Shown here: positions 16,463 through 23,880 of the stretch, in pieces
How positions within the stretch are numbered: position 1 is the stretch's first letter
Layout: each line of letters opens with the position of its first letter
NCBI GenBank assembly: GCA_022565745.1
Contig: JAIUMB010000004.1
Coordinates: 1 to 30,284, forward strand
Source of the DNA: Cryomorphaceae bacterium
GTDB taxonomy: Bacteria > Bacteroidota > Bacteroidia > Flavobacteriales > Schleiferiaceae
Direction: 5' to 3'
Length of the DNA stretch: 30,284 nucleotides
Made by a program: the position numbers and the translations under genes
The notes under the pieces: generated by a model
The model's input: the letters and a program-made list of their open reading frames with translations, nothing else
The model's database searches: none
Told to the model about the DNA's origin: nothing

Positions 16463-16590
16463 TGACTACCAATATTTCGTACTTAAAAGTACGTTGGCGT
16501 TATCCTTTGAACAATATTGAGTTATGGTAAATGATTACGCAACGCCCTATACCACAAATTGGCCTCATCATCCCATTAGGGATGGAATAT
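16463..16590. repeat. Composite palindromic intergenic repeat, copy 2
   Basis: The gene-free stretch 16275-16733 holds AT-rich DNA with the T9SS gene promoter, this repeat, and the promoter and leader of the metal-transport operon. The repeat has CGTACTT-AA-AAGTACG (16478-16493) and CATCCC-ATTA-GGGATG (16569-16584) in the same order and orientation as copy 1, with shared flanks TACCAAnATTTCGT, GAGTTATGGT and ATACCACAAAT. The first hairpin differs in bases from copy 1 yet keeps its pairing, so the palindrome itself appears conserved. Confidence 0.8.
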
Positions 16591-16651
16591 TGCTGGCTTA
16601 AAATTGCATTAATCCATGGGGACTATGGCCAATTATGTCGTGTGTGGGGTG

Positions 16652-16659
16652 TATATTTG
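16652..16659 (+). promoter_or_regulatory. -7 box of the metal-transport operon
   Basis: TATATTTG 74 nt before the ATG at 16734; bases 16651-16665 are identical to those before the tRNA at 3656-3670. No -33 TTTG at 19-21 bp, which would suit an activated or tightly regulated promoter. Confidence 0.55.
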
Positions 16660-16693
16660 CAGCCCTAATTTAGAATTAGATTAAATAATGACT

Positions 16694-16708
16694 GTGTTTT
16701 CAAAACAC
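16694..16708. promoter_or_regulatory. 15-bp perfect palindrome in the operon leader, candidate operator
   Basis: GTGTTTT-C-AAAACAC lies 35 nt after the -7 box and 25 nt before the start codon of the TroA-like gene. A perfect 7+1+7 palindrome is the size bound by dimeric metalloregulators of the DtxR/MntR or Fur/Zur type. A second, shorter inverted repeat CTAATT-TAG-AATTAG lies at 16665-16679. Operator function is inferred from position only. Confidence 0.45.
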
Positions 16709-16733
16709 TGAATAACAAATAAATAATCTACAC

Positions 16734-17672
16734 ATGACAAACATTTTCAAACGTTTATCGGTGCTTTTTGCTTTTGCAATTATCGCTTGTCAGCCGAATG
16801 CCCCCAAGGAAGAGGCAGCCGAAGGGGAAACCATTGGAAATCACATTGTGGTAACCACTTCTTTGTTGCGCGATATGTTGGAAAACATTTTACCTGAAGG
16901 GGAATACAAAATAGAATCGCTTATGGGGTCTGGGGTGGATCCGCATATTTACAAGCCTACCCGCAAAGATGTACAGCGTTTGCGCGAAGCCGATGTGGTG
17001 GTGTTCAACGGCATTCACCTCGAAGGAAGAATGGGAGAAATCAAAGATCAATTGGCAAAAAAACAACGTGTGCTTACCGCAGGCGATGCATTTAACAAAG
17101 AGCGCCTGATCAATAGCTCAGAGTTTGAAGACGGACAAGATCCGCACTTTTGGTTTGACTTATCCATGTGGATTGATGCGGGCGCACATTTGTCTGAAGC
17201 GCTGAAAGAGCTTTATCCACACCACAGCGATGTCATTGCCCAAAATTTTGAACAATGGGCGGTATCCATGAAATATCTTCACAGAGACGTTGAGCAAATA
17301 CTTGCCGAAGTACCCAGTGAACGCCGCGTTATTATCACTTCACACGATGCACTTTCTTATTTTGCGCGTTCTTTCACCTTTAAAGTAAACAGCTTACAAG
17401 GGTCAAGTACCTCTGCAGAGTTTGGTGTTAAAGACGTTAAGGATATGGTAGACTTTATCATTGATAATAACATTCCGGCCATTTTTCCGGAAAACATTAC
17501 GTCTGATCAAGCCTTACAAGCGATAGTGAAAGGTTGTGAAAAGCGCGGGTATGAATTGAAAATTGCCGATGAACTTTACTCCGATGCGCTTGGGGAGGCT
17601 GGAACCGAAGCGGCCACTTTCGAGGGTATGGTTCGTGCCAATGCCCATACCATTGCTGAGGCGTTGAAGTAA
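16734..17672 (+). CDS. TroA-like Mn/Zn-binding lipoprotein of an ABC transporter
   Basis: 312 residues. The N-terminus is a lipoprotein signal (hydrophobic 8-18, lipobox IIAC with Cys 19). The body matches cluster 9 metal-binding proteins, closest by memory to Treponema TroA: DPHIYKPT (H71), DPHFWFD (H138), ITSHDALSYFAR (H204) and LYSDALGEAGT (D284). The intervals H138-H204-D284 equal those of TroA H133-H199-D279, so the site is the His3-Asp type used for Zn or Mn, not the His2-Glu-Asp type of PsaA. No histidine-rich loop typical of high-affinity zinc proteins is present. It delivers the metal to the permeases that follow 37 nt downstream. Confidence 0.9.
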   Translation: MTNIFKRLSVLFAFAIIACQPNAPKEEAAEGETIGNHIVVTTSLLRDMLENILPEGEYKIESLMGSGVDPHIYKPTRKDVQRLREADVVVFNGIHLEGRMGEIKDQLAKKQRVLTAGDAFNKERLINSSEFEDGQDPHFWFDLSMWIDAGAHLSEALKELYPHHSDVIAQNFEQWAVSMKYLHRDVEQILAEVPSERRVIITSHDALSYFARSFTFKVNSLQGSSTSAEFGVKDVKDMVDFIIDNNIPAIFPENITSDQALQAIVKGCEKRGYELKIADELYSDALGEAGTEAATFEGMVRANAHTIAEALK

Positions 17673-17709
17673 ATGCCAAACGTTCATTGTTGAACCGTCG
17701 AACTACAAC

Positions 17710-18996
17710 ATGTACCTACTGATTTCCATGGATCCCAACTTACAGTTTGTGCTCTTGGGCATTCTTTTGCTCAGTGCCACGGCATCGTTGGTGGGTACGT
17801 ACAACTTTTTTCAAAAACAAGCACTGGTGGGTGAAACCATCGCCCACGCCATGCTCCCCGGCGTGGTCATCGCCTTTATGATTAGTGGGGTGAAAAATCC
17901 GTGGCACTTGTTAATCGGCGCTGGGGTAAGCGGCTGGTTTTCGGTGTTGTTTATCGAGTGGATAAAGCGCGAAACCAAGGTCAAAGCCGATGCTGCCATG
18001 GCCATTGCGCTGACCTTCTTTTTTGGCATTGGAGTGATGCTAATGGTGCGTCTTCAACATCAAGAGGTGGGCAATCAAGCCGGTTTAGACCACTATTTAT
18101 TTGGCAAGGCCGCTGCCATGACCGATGAAGAAGGGTGGGTGTTTTTGATAACAGCACTTGTTGTTTTAACGCTAATGACAATTTACCACCGTGAAATCAA
18201 ACTGCTGTGCTTCAATCGCGATTATGCCCAATCATTAGGCGTTCCTGTAAAACGCATCGACGTGATTTTGTCGTTTATGACCATCTTGGTCATCGCTACG
18301 GGTATAAAAGCAGCGGGCATCATTCTCATGGCCGCATTGGTCATTGCACCCGCAGCCGCGGCGAGTTTTTGGACGCGACGATATCGCCCATTTCTCATTC
18401 TTTCCGTATTAATCGGAGTGCTTGGCGGCGTGTCTGGTGTGCTGATATCCTTTACTTATAGCGGCATGCCTACTGGGCCGTGGATTATTGTATTTTTGTT
18501 TGCCTTTAGCTTGCTCTCCATGCTCTTTGCACCCAAAAGGGGGTTTGTTCACCGCCTACTTATGCGGATGCGTGCACGCAAAAAAATCCGCATGGAAAAC
18601 TTGCTAAAAAAAGAATACTACCGCTTGTACCGCAACCCGGACGACAGCAAGGTGTTGAACTTTGTGTATTGGAAATCCGATGAAAAACAGTTGATACCAT
18701 CGCTCAAACAAGAAGGCTTTATGGATCCCATAAGCAAGTATAAAGGCTTGCTAACCCACAAAGGCTATCAAGAAGGCAAACGGATATACCGACTACATTG
18801 CCTGTGGGAAATTTACCTCTGGCGCAAAATGAACATTGCGGCCGAAAGTACCCACTCCGATGCGGAATACATCGAACACATCATTACCCCCGAAGTGGAA
18901 AAAATGATCATGGACGACCTCGGCTACTGTGAGCGCTTTGAACCATTGGCTGAAATACACGAATATTTATCTAAAGAAGAAACAGCTCATGTCTGA
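17710..18996 (+). CDS. Metal ABC transporter permease (TroC-type) fused to C-terminal MntR/DtxR-like domain
   Basis: 428 residues. Residues 1-275 are an ABC-3 family permease with about eight membrane segments and the family signature GETIAHAMLPGVVIAF (41-56) and KAAGIILMAALVIAPAAAA (200-218). After a basic linker (RMRARKKIR, 286-294) comes a soluble domain, about 295-428, that resembles the wing and dimerisation domain of MntR: KYKGLLTHKGYQEGKRI (344-359) corresponds to the MntR wing KYRGLVLTSKGKKIGKRL. Ligand positions are kept: H363, E367, H382, E386, E389, H390, with Glu at the position of DtxR Cys 102, as in manganese-specific MntR. The recognition helix is poorly conserved. Chlamydial YtgCR has the same architecture. 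The stop overlaps the next permease start by 8 nt. Confidence 0.88.
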   Translation: MYLLISMDPNLQFVLLGILLLSATASLVGTYNFFQKQALVGETIAHAMLPGVVIAFMISGVKNPWHLLIGAGVSGWFSVLFIEWIKRETKVKADAAMAIALTFFFGIGVMLMVRLQHQEVGNQAGLDHYLFGKAAAMTDEEGWVFLITALVVLTLMTIYHREIKLLCFNRDYAQSLGVPVKRIDVILSFMTILVIATGIKAAGIILMAALVIAPAAAASFWTRRYRPFLILSVLIGVLGGVSGVLISFTYSGMPTGPWIIVFLFAFSLLSMLFAPKRGFVHRLLMRMRARKKIRMENLLKKEYYRLYRNPDDSKVLNFVYWKSDEKQLIPSLKQEGFMDPISKYKGLLTHKGYQEGKRIYRLHCLWEIYLWRKMNIAAESTHSDAEYIEHIITPEVEKMIMDDLGYCERFEPLAEIHEYLSKEETAHV

Positions 18997-19867
18997 CGCG
19001 TTGGTCATCATGTTGGTAGGCTTTCTGGTGGCGGTCAACAGCGGCATCACCGGATCCTTTATGGTACTGCGCAAATTGTCTATGATTGGCGATGCCATAT
19101 CTCATGCCGTACTTCCAGGCATCATCATCGCTTACATGATTGCCGGTCATCGTGAGAATTTTTTCTTCCTATTTGGCGCTGCCATTATGGGTGTGTTTGT
19201 CACATTAATGATTGACTGGTTTAATAAAAAAGGCCGACTCCCTACCGATGCGTCCATTGGTCTTAGCTTTACGTTTCTCTTCGCTGTGGGCATCATCCTC
19301 ATCAGCGCCTTTACCGACCAGGTAGACATTGACGCCGACTGCGTGCTTTTTGGTGAAATCTCCTTGGTACCTTTTCATACCTATACGGTGATGGGCATGG
19401 AGATTGGCACCAAAGCTATGTGGGACAACATCTTCATTTTGCTGGTCATCATCGTTTTTACCATCATCATGTATCGGCCACTTCTGATTACCTCTTTTAA
19501 CGAAGAGTACGGACAAAGCATTGGAATAGGCGTCAAAAACATTCGCTTGTTCCTCATGATATTGGTGAGTCTGACTACCGTATTTGCCTTTGAAAGCGTC
19601 GGTGCCATTCTGGTTGTGGCGTTTTTGGTGATACCTCCGGCTACGGCATTTCTCATCTCCAAACGACTACACCATATGTTGGGTCTTACGGTTTTCTTGG
19701 CACTGGCCAGTTCGGTTGGTGGGTTTTATTTGGCAGACAGCATAGACGGCAGCATAGCAGGCTCTATGTCGGTGGTGGCAGGATTGCTGTTCATCGGCGT
19801 GGTTTTTGGAAAGCGGTTTTACAAAAAAATTCAGAGACGGAAGTTTTCTCCGCATCAGCCGGTTTGA
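18989..19867 (+). CDS. Metal ABC transporter permease (TroD-type)
   Basis: 292 residues from the ATG at 18989, which overlaps the stop of the preceding permease (ATGTCTGA); the frame is open further upstream but that part lies inside the other gene. ABC-3 signatures are GDAISHAVLPGIIIAY and FESVGAILVVAFLVIPPATAFL, with about eight hydrophobic segments. It is the second, shorter permease, as in TroCD/MntCD pairs, and should form a heterodimeric channel with the fused permease in the inner membrane. No ATPase gene follows: the next 546 bp are repeats and then kynU. The ATPase must be supplied from elsewhere. Confidence 0.9.
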   Translation: MSDALVIMLVGFLVAVNSGITGSFMVLRKLSMIGDAISHAVLPGIIIAYMIAGHRENFFFLFGAAIMGVFVTLMIDWFNKKGRLPTDASIGLSFTFLFAVGIILISAFTDQVDIDADCVLFGEISLVPFHTYTVMGMEIGTKAMWDNIFILLVIIVFTIIMYRPLLITSFNEEYGQSIGIGVKNIRLFLMILVSLTTVFAFESVGAILVVAFLVIPPATAFLISKRLHHMLGLTVFLALASSVGGFYLADSIDGSIAGSMSVVAGLLFIGVVFGKRFYKKIQRRKFSPHQPV

Positions 19868-20211
19868 GGGAGCATGGGGTACTGCGTACGCATGGGCTGC
19901 TATGCAGGCACGGGGCGCTACGCGCGCATGGGTTCACGTATGGCAATAATGGCCGTATGGTCTGAGGTCGGGAGTCTGAGGTCTGGTTTGCGAATGCATA
20001 TAATGGCCAATATTTGATTTGTTACAGCCTTAGGCGTGTATCTGTTTGGAGGTTTGGAGGTTTGGAAGTTTGGTTTTACTAATGCATTTAATGGCCATGC
20101 TGCGCTAGCATGGGAGCATGGAGTGCTGCGCACGCGTGGAACGCTACGCGCGCATGGTTTACGAATGCATATAATGCCCAATATTTGATTTGTTACAGCC
20201 TTTGGCTTGTA
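19868..20211 (+). repeat. Duplicated GC-rich intergenic repeat block
   Basis: The gene-free stretch 19868-20413 consists largely of two diverged direct copies. Matching parts: GGGAGCATGG-type words at 19868-19895 and 20112-20139 (24 of 28 identical), CGCTACGCGCGCATGG at 19916-19931 and 20142-20157 (identical), and a 50-nt block beginning CGAATGCATATAATG at 19991-20040 and 20162-20211 (47 of 50 identical). Between them is a short tandem TTTGGAGG array (about 20045-20072). Words of the kind GGTCTGAGGTC (19959-19986) reappear inverted at about 20249-20281. Short frames in it look like chance. Confidence 0.8.
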
Positions 20212-20376
20212 CAGAAAACTATAAGGCCTGTATTACCAATTGTCAACCCCAGACCTCCGACCCCAGACCAGACCACCGACCGTATCAAGCCATTTGTACA
20301 AACCTTATTTATTGAGCAAATTAAATGTAATTTGTGGGCTTCACATTTTTTGCAAAGCAAAATCTTGTGTTTTTCG

Positions 20377-20384
20377 TAGATTTG
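20377..20384 (+). promoter_or_regulatory. -7 box of the kynU operon
   Basis: TAGATTTG 29 nt before the kynU ATG fits TAnnTTTG. A TTTG lies 24 bp further upstream (20349-20352), slightly beyond the usual spacer. Confidence 0.5.
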
Positions 20385-20413
20385 CCCATTATCATATTTA
20401 ATAAAATAAGCGA

Positions 20414-21703
20414 ATGGAGTTTTCAGTTGAATACGCGAAGCAAGAAGATCAAAACGACCCACTAAAAGATTATCGCAAAGAATTTTTTATACCACCACAC
20501 GGCAAAACAACCGAGGTGCTCTATTTCACCGGAAACTCTCTAGGCCTACAGCCAAAAAAAGCCCGTGACATTGTATTGGAAGAGATGGACGACTGGGCCA
20601 ACCTGGGCGTGGAAGGACACATACAAGCACGCAGGCCTTGGATGCCATACCACGAAAACTTTTCCGCTTCATTGGCTAAATTAACCGGCGCCAAAGAAAG
20701 TGAGGTGGTAGCCATGGGTACACTCACGGCCAACCTCCATTTTTTGATGGTGTCCTTTTACAGACCGACCGAGAAACGACGCAAAATTGTCTGTGAAGCC
20801 AAAGCCTTTCCCTCCGACCAATACGCCCTCCAAAGTCAAATTGCCTTCCACGGCGGCGACCCCAAAACCGACTTGATTGAGTTGGCACCCCGTCCGGGCG
20901 AGCACATGCTTAGAACCGAAGATGTCCTCGAAACCATCAAGGCACATAAAGACGACATTGCGCTCATTATGATGGGTGGAGTGAATTACTATACCGGACA
21001 GTGGTTTGACATGGAAACCATTACAAAATTTGCCAAACAGCAAAAAATCACCATTGGCTGGGATCTGGCGCACGCCATGGGCAATGTGCCCTTAAAACTC
21101 CACGATTGGGGCGTGGACTTCGCCGCTTGGTGCAGTTACAAATACCTCAATGGAGGACCAGGCTGTGTGTCTGGAATCTTTGTTCACGAAAGATACCACA
21201 AGGACAAAAAACTTCCTCGTTTTGCCGGCTGGTGGGGCCACGATAAAAGCTCACGCTTTGAAATGCCGGAAACCTTTAACCCCATCGCTTCAGCGGAAGC
21301 CTGGCAGCATTCCAATCCCCCCATTCTGGGCATGGCATCCTTACTGGCCTCACTGGAGTTGTTTGACCGCGCCGGGATGGACGCCTTGAGAAAAAAAGGC
21401 GTAAAATTAAATCAATACCTTCGCTTTGTTGTTAATGAAATTTCACAGCGTACGGGTGTGCCCATCAATATCATTACGCCGGAAAGCGAAAAGGACCACG
21501 GATGTCAGTTGTCTCTCGTCTTCCCCAACAACGGAAAGGCGCTATTTGACCACATCAGTGAAGCCGGGGTCATTGCCGATTGGCGCGAGCCGGACGTGAT
21601 TCGCATGGCACCTGTGCCGTTGTACAACCGATTTGAAGATATATACCAATTTGGCCGCAAATTAGAAACGGCCATAGAAAAAACCATGGAACGCAATGTC
21701 TGA
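20414..21703 (+). CDS. kynU: Kynureninase
   Basis: 429 residues, normal for the family. It is a fold-type I PLP enzyme: FTGNSLGLQPKKA (38-50), LTANLHFLM (104-112), GWDLAHAMGNVPL (215-227, Asp 217 contacting the pyridine nitrogen) and WCSYKYLNGGPG (239-250) with the Schiff-base lysine at about 243. It hydrolyses kynurenine or 3-hydroxykynurenine to (3-hydroxy)anthranilate and alanine, either for tryptophan breakdown or for de novo NAD synthesis. The next gene is kmo, overlapping by 8 nt (ATGTCTGA), so the pair is translationally coupled. Tryptophan dioxygenase and 3-hydroxyanthranilate dioxygenase are not in the window. Confidence 0.96.
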   Translation: MEFSVEYAKQEDQNDPLKDYRKEFFIPPHGKTTEVLYFTGNSLGLQPKKARDIVLEEMDDWANLGVEGHIQARRPWMPYHENFSASLAKLTGAKESEVVAMGTLTANLHFLMVSFYRPTEKRRKIVCEAKAFPSDQYALQSQIAFHGGDPKTDLIELAPRPGEHMLRTEDVLETIKAHKDDIALIMMGGVNYYTGQWFDMETITKFAKQQKITIGWDLAHAMGNVPLKLHDWGVDFAAWCSYKYLNGGPGCVSGIFVHERYHKDKKLPRFAGWWGHDKSSRFEMPETFNPIASAEAWQHSNPPILGMASLLASLELFDRAGMDALRKKGVKLNQYLRFVVNEISQRTGVPINIITPESEKDHGCQLSLVFPNNGKALFDHISEAGVIADWREPDVIRMAPVPLYNRFEDIYQFGRKLETAIEKTMERNV

Positions 21704-23042
21704 TAAAAAAAATACCGTAATTGCCGGAGCCGGACTCGTAGGGTCACTGCTCTCTATATACTTGGCAAAAAAAGGCCATAACGTGCAGGTGTTTGAAAAG
21801 CGCCCCGATGCCCGTAAAACAAACGTCTACGCCGGACGATCCATCAACTTGGCATTATCCGATCGCGGCATTCGCGCACTCGAACAAGCCGGCATCGTAG
21901 ACGAGGTGCTTAAAACGGCCATACCCATGTACGGACGAGACATTCACAATGCCGACGGAAGCCGAACCTACCAATCGTACGGCAAAGACGATCAAGCCAT
22001 TTACTCGGTGTCGCGTGGGGGTCTCAACAACACACTACTGGATTTGGCGGAGCAGTTCACCAACATCCACATCAATTTTGAGCACGGTTGTGAAACGGTA
22101 GATACCAGCGCCAATACCATCGTTTTTAACACGCCCGAAGGCGAAGCTAAGACCGTAACGGCAGACCTCATCTTTGCCACTGATGGCGCGGGTTCGGTCA
22201 TTCGCAGACAAATGCAGTCCGACGGTAACGTGGAGAGCAAAACACAGTGGATCGAGCACGGATATAAAGAATTGTCTATACCTGCCAATCCCGATGGCAG
22301 TTTTAAAATGGAGAAAAACGCCCTGCACATTTGGCCGCGCAAAGATTTTATGCTCATAGCGCTACCCAATCCAGACGGGAGTTTTACGCTTACCTTGTTT
22401 TTGCGAAACGAAGGCGATGTTAGTTTTGCAGCCCTCGACAACGACGAGAAAGTTCTTGAATTTTTCAACCGTGAATTCAGCGATGCTGTTCCCCTGATGG
22501 ACGACTTACTCCATGACTGGCACAACAATCCAACCGCACCACTGGGTATTGTTTATACCTGGCCGTGGGTGCACAACAAAACCATTTTGCTGGGAGATGC
22601 CAGTCATGCGATTGTGCCCTTTTACGGTCAGGGCATGAACAGCGGTTTCGAAGATTGCTACGTATTTGGAGAAATGCTCGACCAATACAGCGACTGGGAT
22701 GCTCTGCTTGACGCCTTACAAAAAAGCCGCAAACCCGATGCCGATGCCATTGCTGAATTGGCCATGAGAAACTTCGTAGAGATGCGTGACCTCACTGGTG
22801 ATCCAGCGTTTTTATTGCAAAAGAAAATCGAATCCCGCTTTGCTGAGCGCCACCCAGACAAGTGGATCCCGCTATACTCACGCGTAACCTTTAGTCATGA
22901 ACGCTACCACGAAGCACTGGCCAAGGGGAAAGCACAAGACGCTTTGATGAAGGACGTGATGGCGGCCATCCCTAATATTGCGGATCAATGGGACAGTGAC
23001 GAGGTTGAACAGGCCATTTTAGCAAGATTGGAAACGCGATAA
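21696..23042 (+). CDS. kmo: Kynurenine 3-monooxygenase
   Basis: 448 residues of a flavoprotein hydroxylase. FAD motifs: GAGLVGS (11-17), ATDGAGSVIR (161-170) and LLGDASHAIVPFYGQGMN (298-315), the last with the family's FYGQGMN. The segment KTNVYAGRSINLALSDRGIRAL (41-62) is typical of KMO. The enzyme hydroxylates L-kynurenine with NADPH and O2 to 3-hydroxykynurenine, the substrate for the kynureninase encoded just before. No C-terminal membrane anchor like that of the mitochondrial enzyme is seen, so it should be soluble. The next gene begins 4 nt after its stop. Confidence 0.96.
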   Translation: MSDKKNTVIAGAGLVGSLLSIYLAKKGHNVQVFEKRPDARKTNVYAGRSINLALSDRGIRALEQAGIVDEVLKTAIPMYGRDIHNADGSRTYQSYGKDDQAIYSVSRGGLNNTLLDLAEQFTNIHINFEHGCETVDTSANTIVFNTPEGEAKTVTADLIFATDGAGSVIRRQMQSDGNVESKTQWIEHGYKELSIPANPDGSFKMEKNALHIWPRKDFMLIALPNPDGSFTLTLFLRNEGDVSFAALDNDEKVLEFFNREFSDAVPLMDDLLHDWHNNPTAPLGIVYTWPWVHNKTILLGDASHAIVPFYGQGMNSGFEDCYVFGEMLDQYSDWDALLDALQKSRKPDADAIAELAMRNFVEMRDLTGDPAFLLQKKIESRFAERHPDKWIPLYSRVTFSHERYHEALAKGKAQDALMKDVMAAIPNIADQWDSDEVEQAILARLETR

Positions 23043-23046
23043 CGGC

Positions 23047-23871
23047 ATGGGAACACCGGCGAAGTATATTGATATTGAAGGCGTTATTGCCGACAAAAAT
23101 CCAAAGCTGAGGAAAATCCTTCCCGGTTTTGTGATTCGATGGGTCAAGCGCTTGTTGCACGAGCGCGACATCAACGACACCATGGCGGCATTGGGGCATC
23201 TTCACGGCATGGATTTCTGCAATGCGCTGATGGATTATATGAAGCTCAACGTGGTTTTAAAAGGCCTCGACAACGTGCCCAAAGATGGTGGCGTCATCAT
23301 CGCTTCAAATCACCCTCTTGGCGGCCTAGACGGCATCGCATTGATGCATGCGGTAGGACAGAAGCGAACCGATATACAGTTTTTGGTGAACGATATTTTA
23401 ATGAACATTGAAAACCTACGTCCGCTCTTTGTTCCTGTCAATAAGCACGGGCCCAACGGCAGACAAATCGCGCGCATGATTGAAGAAACCTATGCCAAAG
23501 ACATTGCCGTATTGGTGTTTCCCGCAGGAATGGTTTCCCGCAAACAAAATGGCGTTATTGCCGATTTGGAGTGGAAAAAGAGTTTTATAAGTAAGTCGAT
23601 AAAATACAAAAAAGACATTGTGCCCGTTTATATCGATGGCACCAACTCCCCTTTCTTTTACAATTTAGCCAGATTTCGCAAAGCCATAGGCATTGGTGTA
23701 AATTTGGAGATGTTCTTTCTGCCCAAGGAAATGTTTCGTCAGCGCAACAAGAAAATCACCATTTCCTTCGGGAAGCCTGTGCCTTGGCAAACCTTTGCAG
23801 AAAGCGATAAAAACCACCAGCAATGGGCCGACGAAATGCGTAGCAAGGTCTACGACATGGCCCGTGATTAA
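23047..23871 (+). CDS. PlsC-type O-acyltransferase, GlsA-like
   Basis: 274 residues of the glycerol-phosphate acyltransferase superfamily. Motif I is IIASNHPLGGLDG (84-96) with the catalytic pair His 89 and Asp 95; the family usually has H-x4-D, here H-x5-D as in the hemolysin-associated branch. Further motifs are VPVNKHGPNGRQ (block II) and VLVFPAGMVSRK (block III) and IVPVYIDGTNSP (block IV). Immediately after it lies an OlsB/GlsB-type N-acyltransferase gene. In Bacteroides such adjacent glsB/glsA genes make glycine lipids; the O-acyl step is done by the PlsC-like member. The role here is inferred from that pairing. It begins 4 nt after kmo, so it should be co-transcribed with the kynurenine genes. 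Confidence 0.82.
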   Translation: MGTPAKYIDIEGVIADKNPKLRKILPGFVIRWVKRLLHERDINDTMAALGHLHGMDFCNALMDYMKLNVVLKGLDNVPKDGGVIIASNHPLGGLDGIALMHAVGQKRTDIQFLVNDILMNIENLRPLFVPVNKHGPNGRQIARMIEETYAKDIAVLVFPAGMVSRKQNGVIADLEWKKSFISKSIKYKKDIVPVYIDGTNSPFFYNLARFRKAIGIGVNLEMFFLPKEMFRQRNKKITISFGKPVPWQTFAESDKNHQQWADEMRSKVYDMARD

Positions 23872-23880
23872 ACACATAAC

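Noticed and set aside
18929..18988. Upstream extension of the second permease to 18929
   Set aside because: It would overlap the fused MntR-like domain by 68 bases; the ATG at 18989 overlaps the stop in the usual coupled manner.
19918..20462. Short frames on both strands (87-89 residues) in the repeat block
   Set aside because: They are made of duplicated repeat words, lack promoters and show no domain; one overlaps the kynU start on the other strand.
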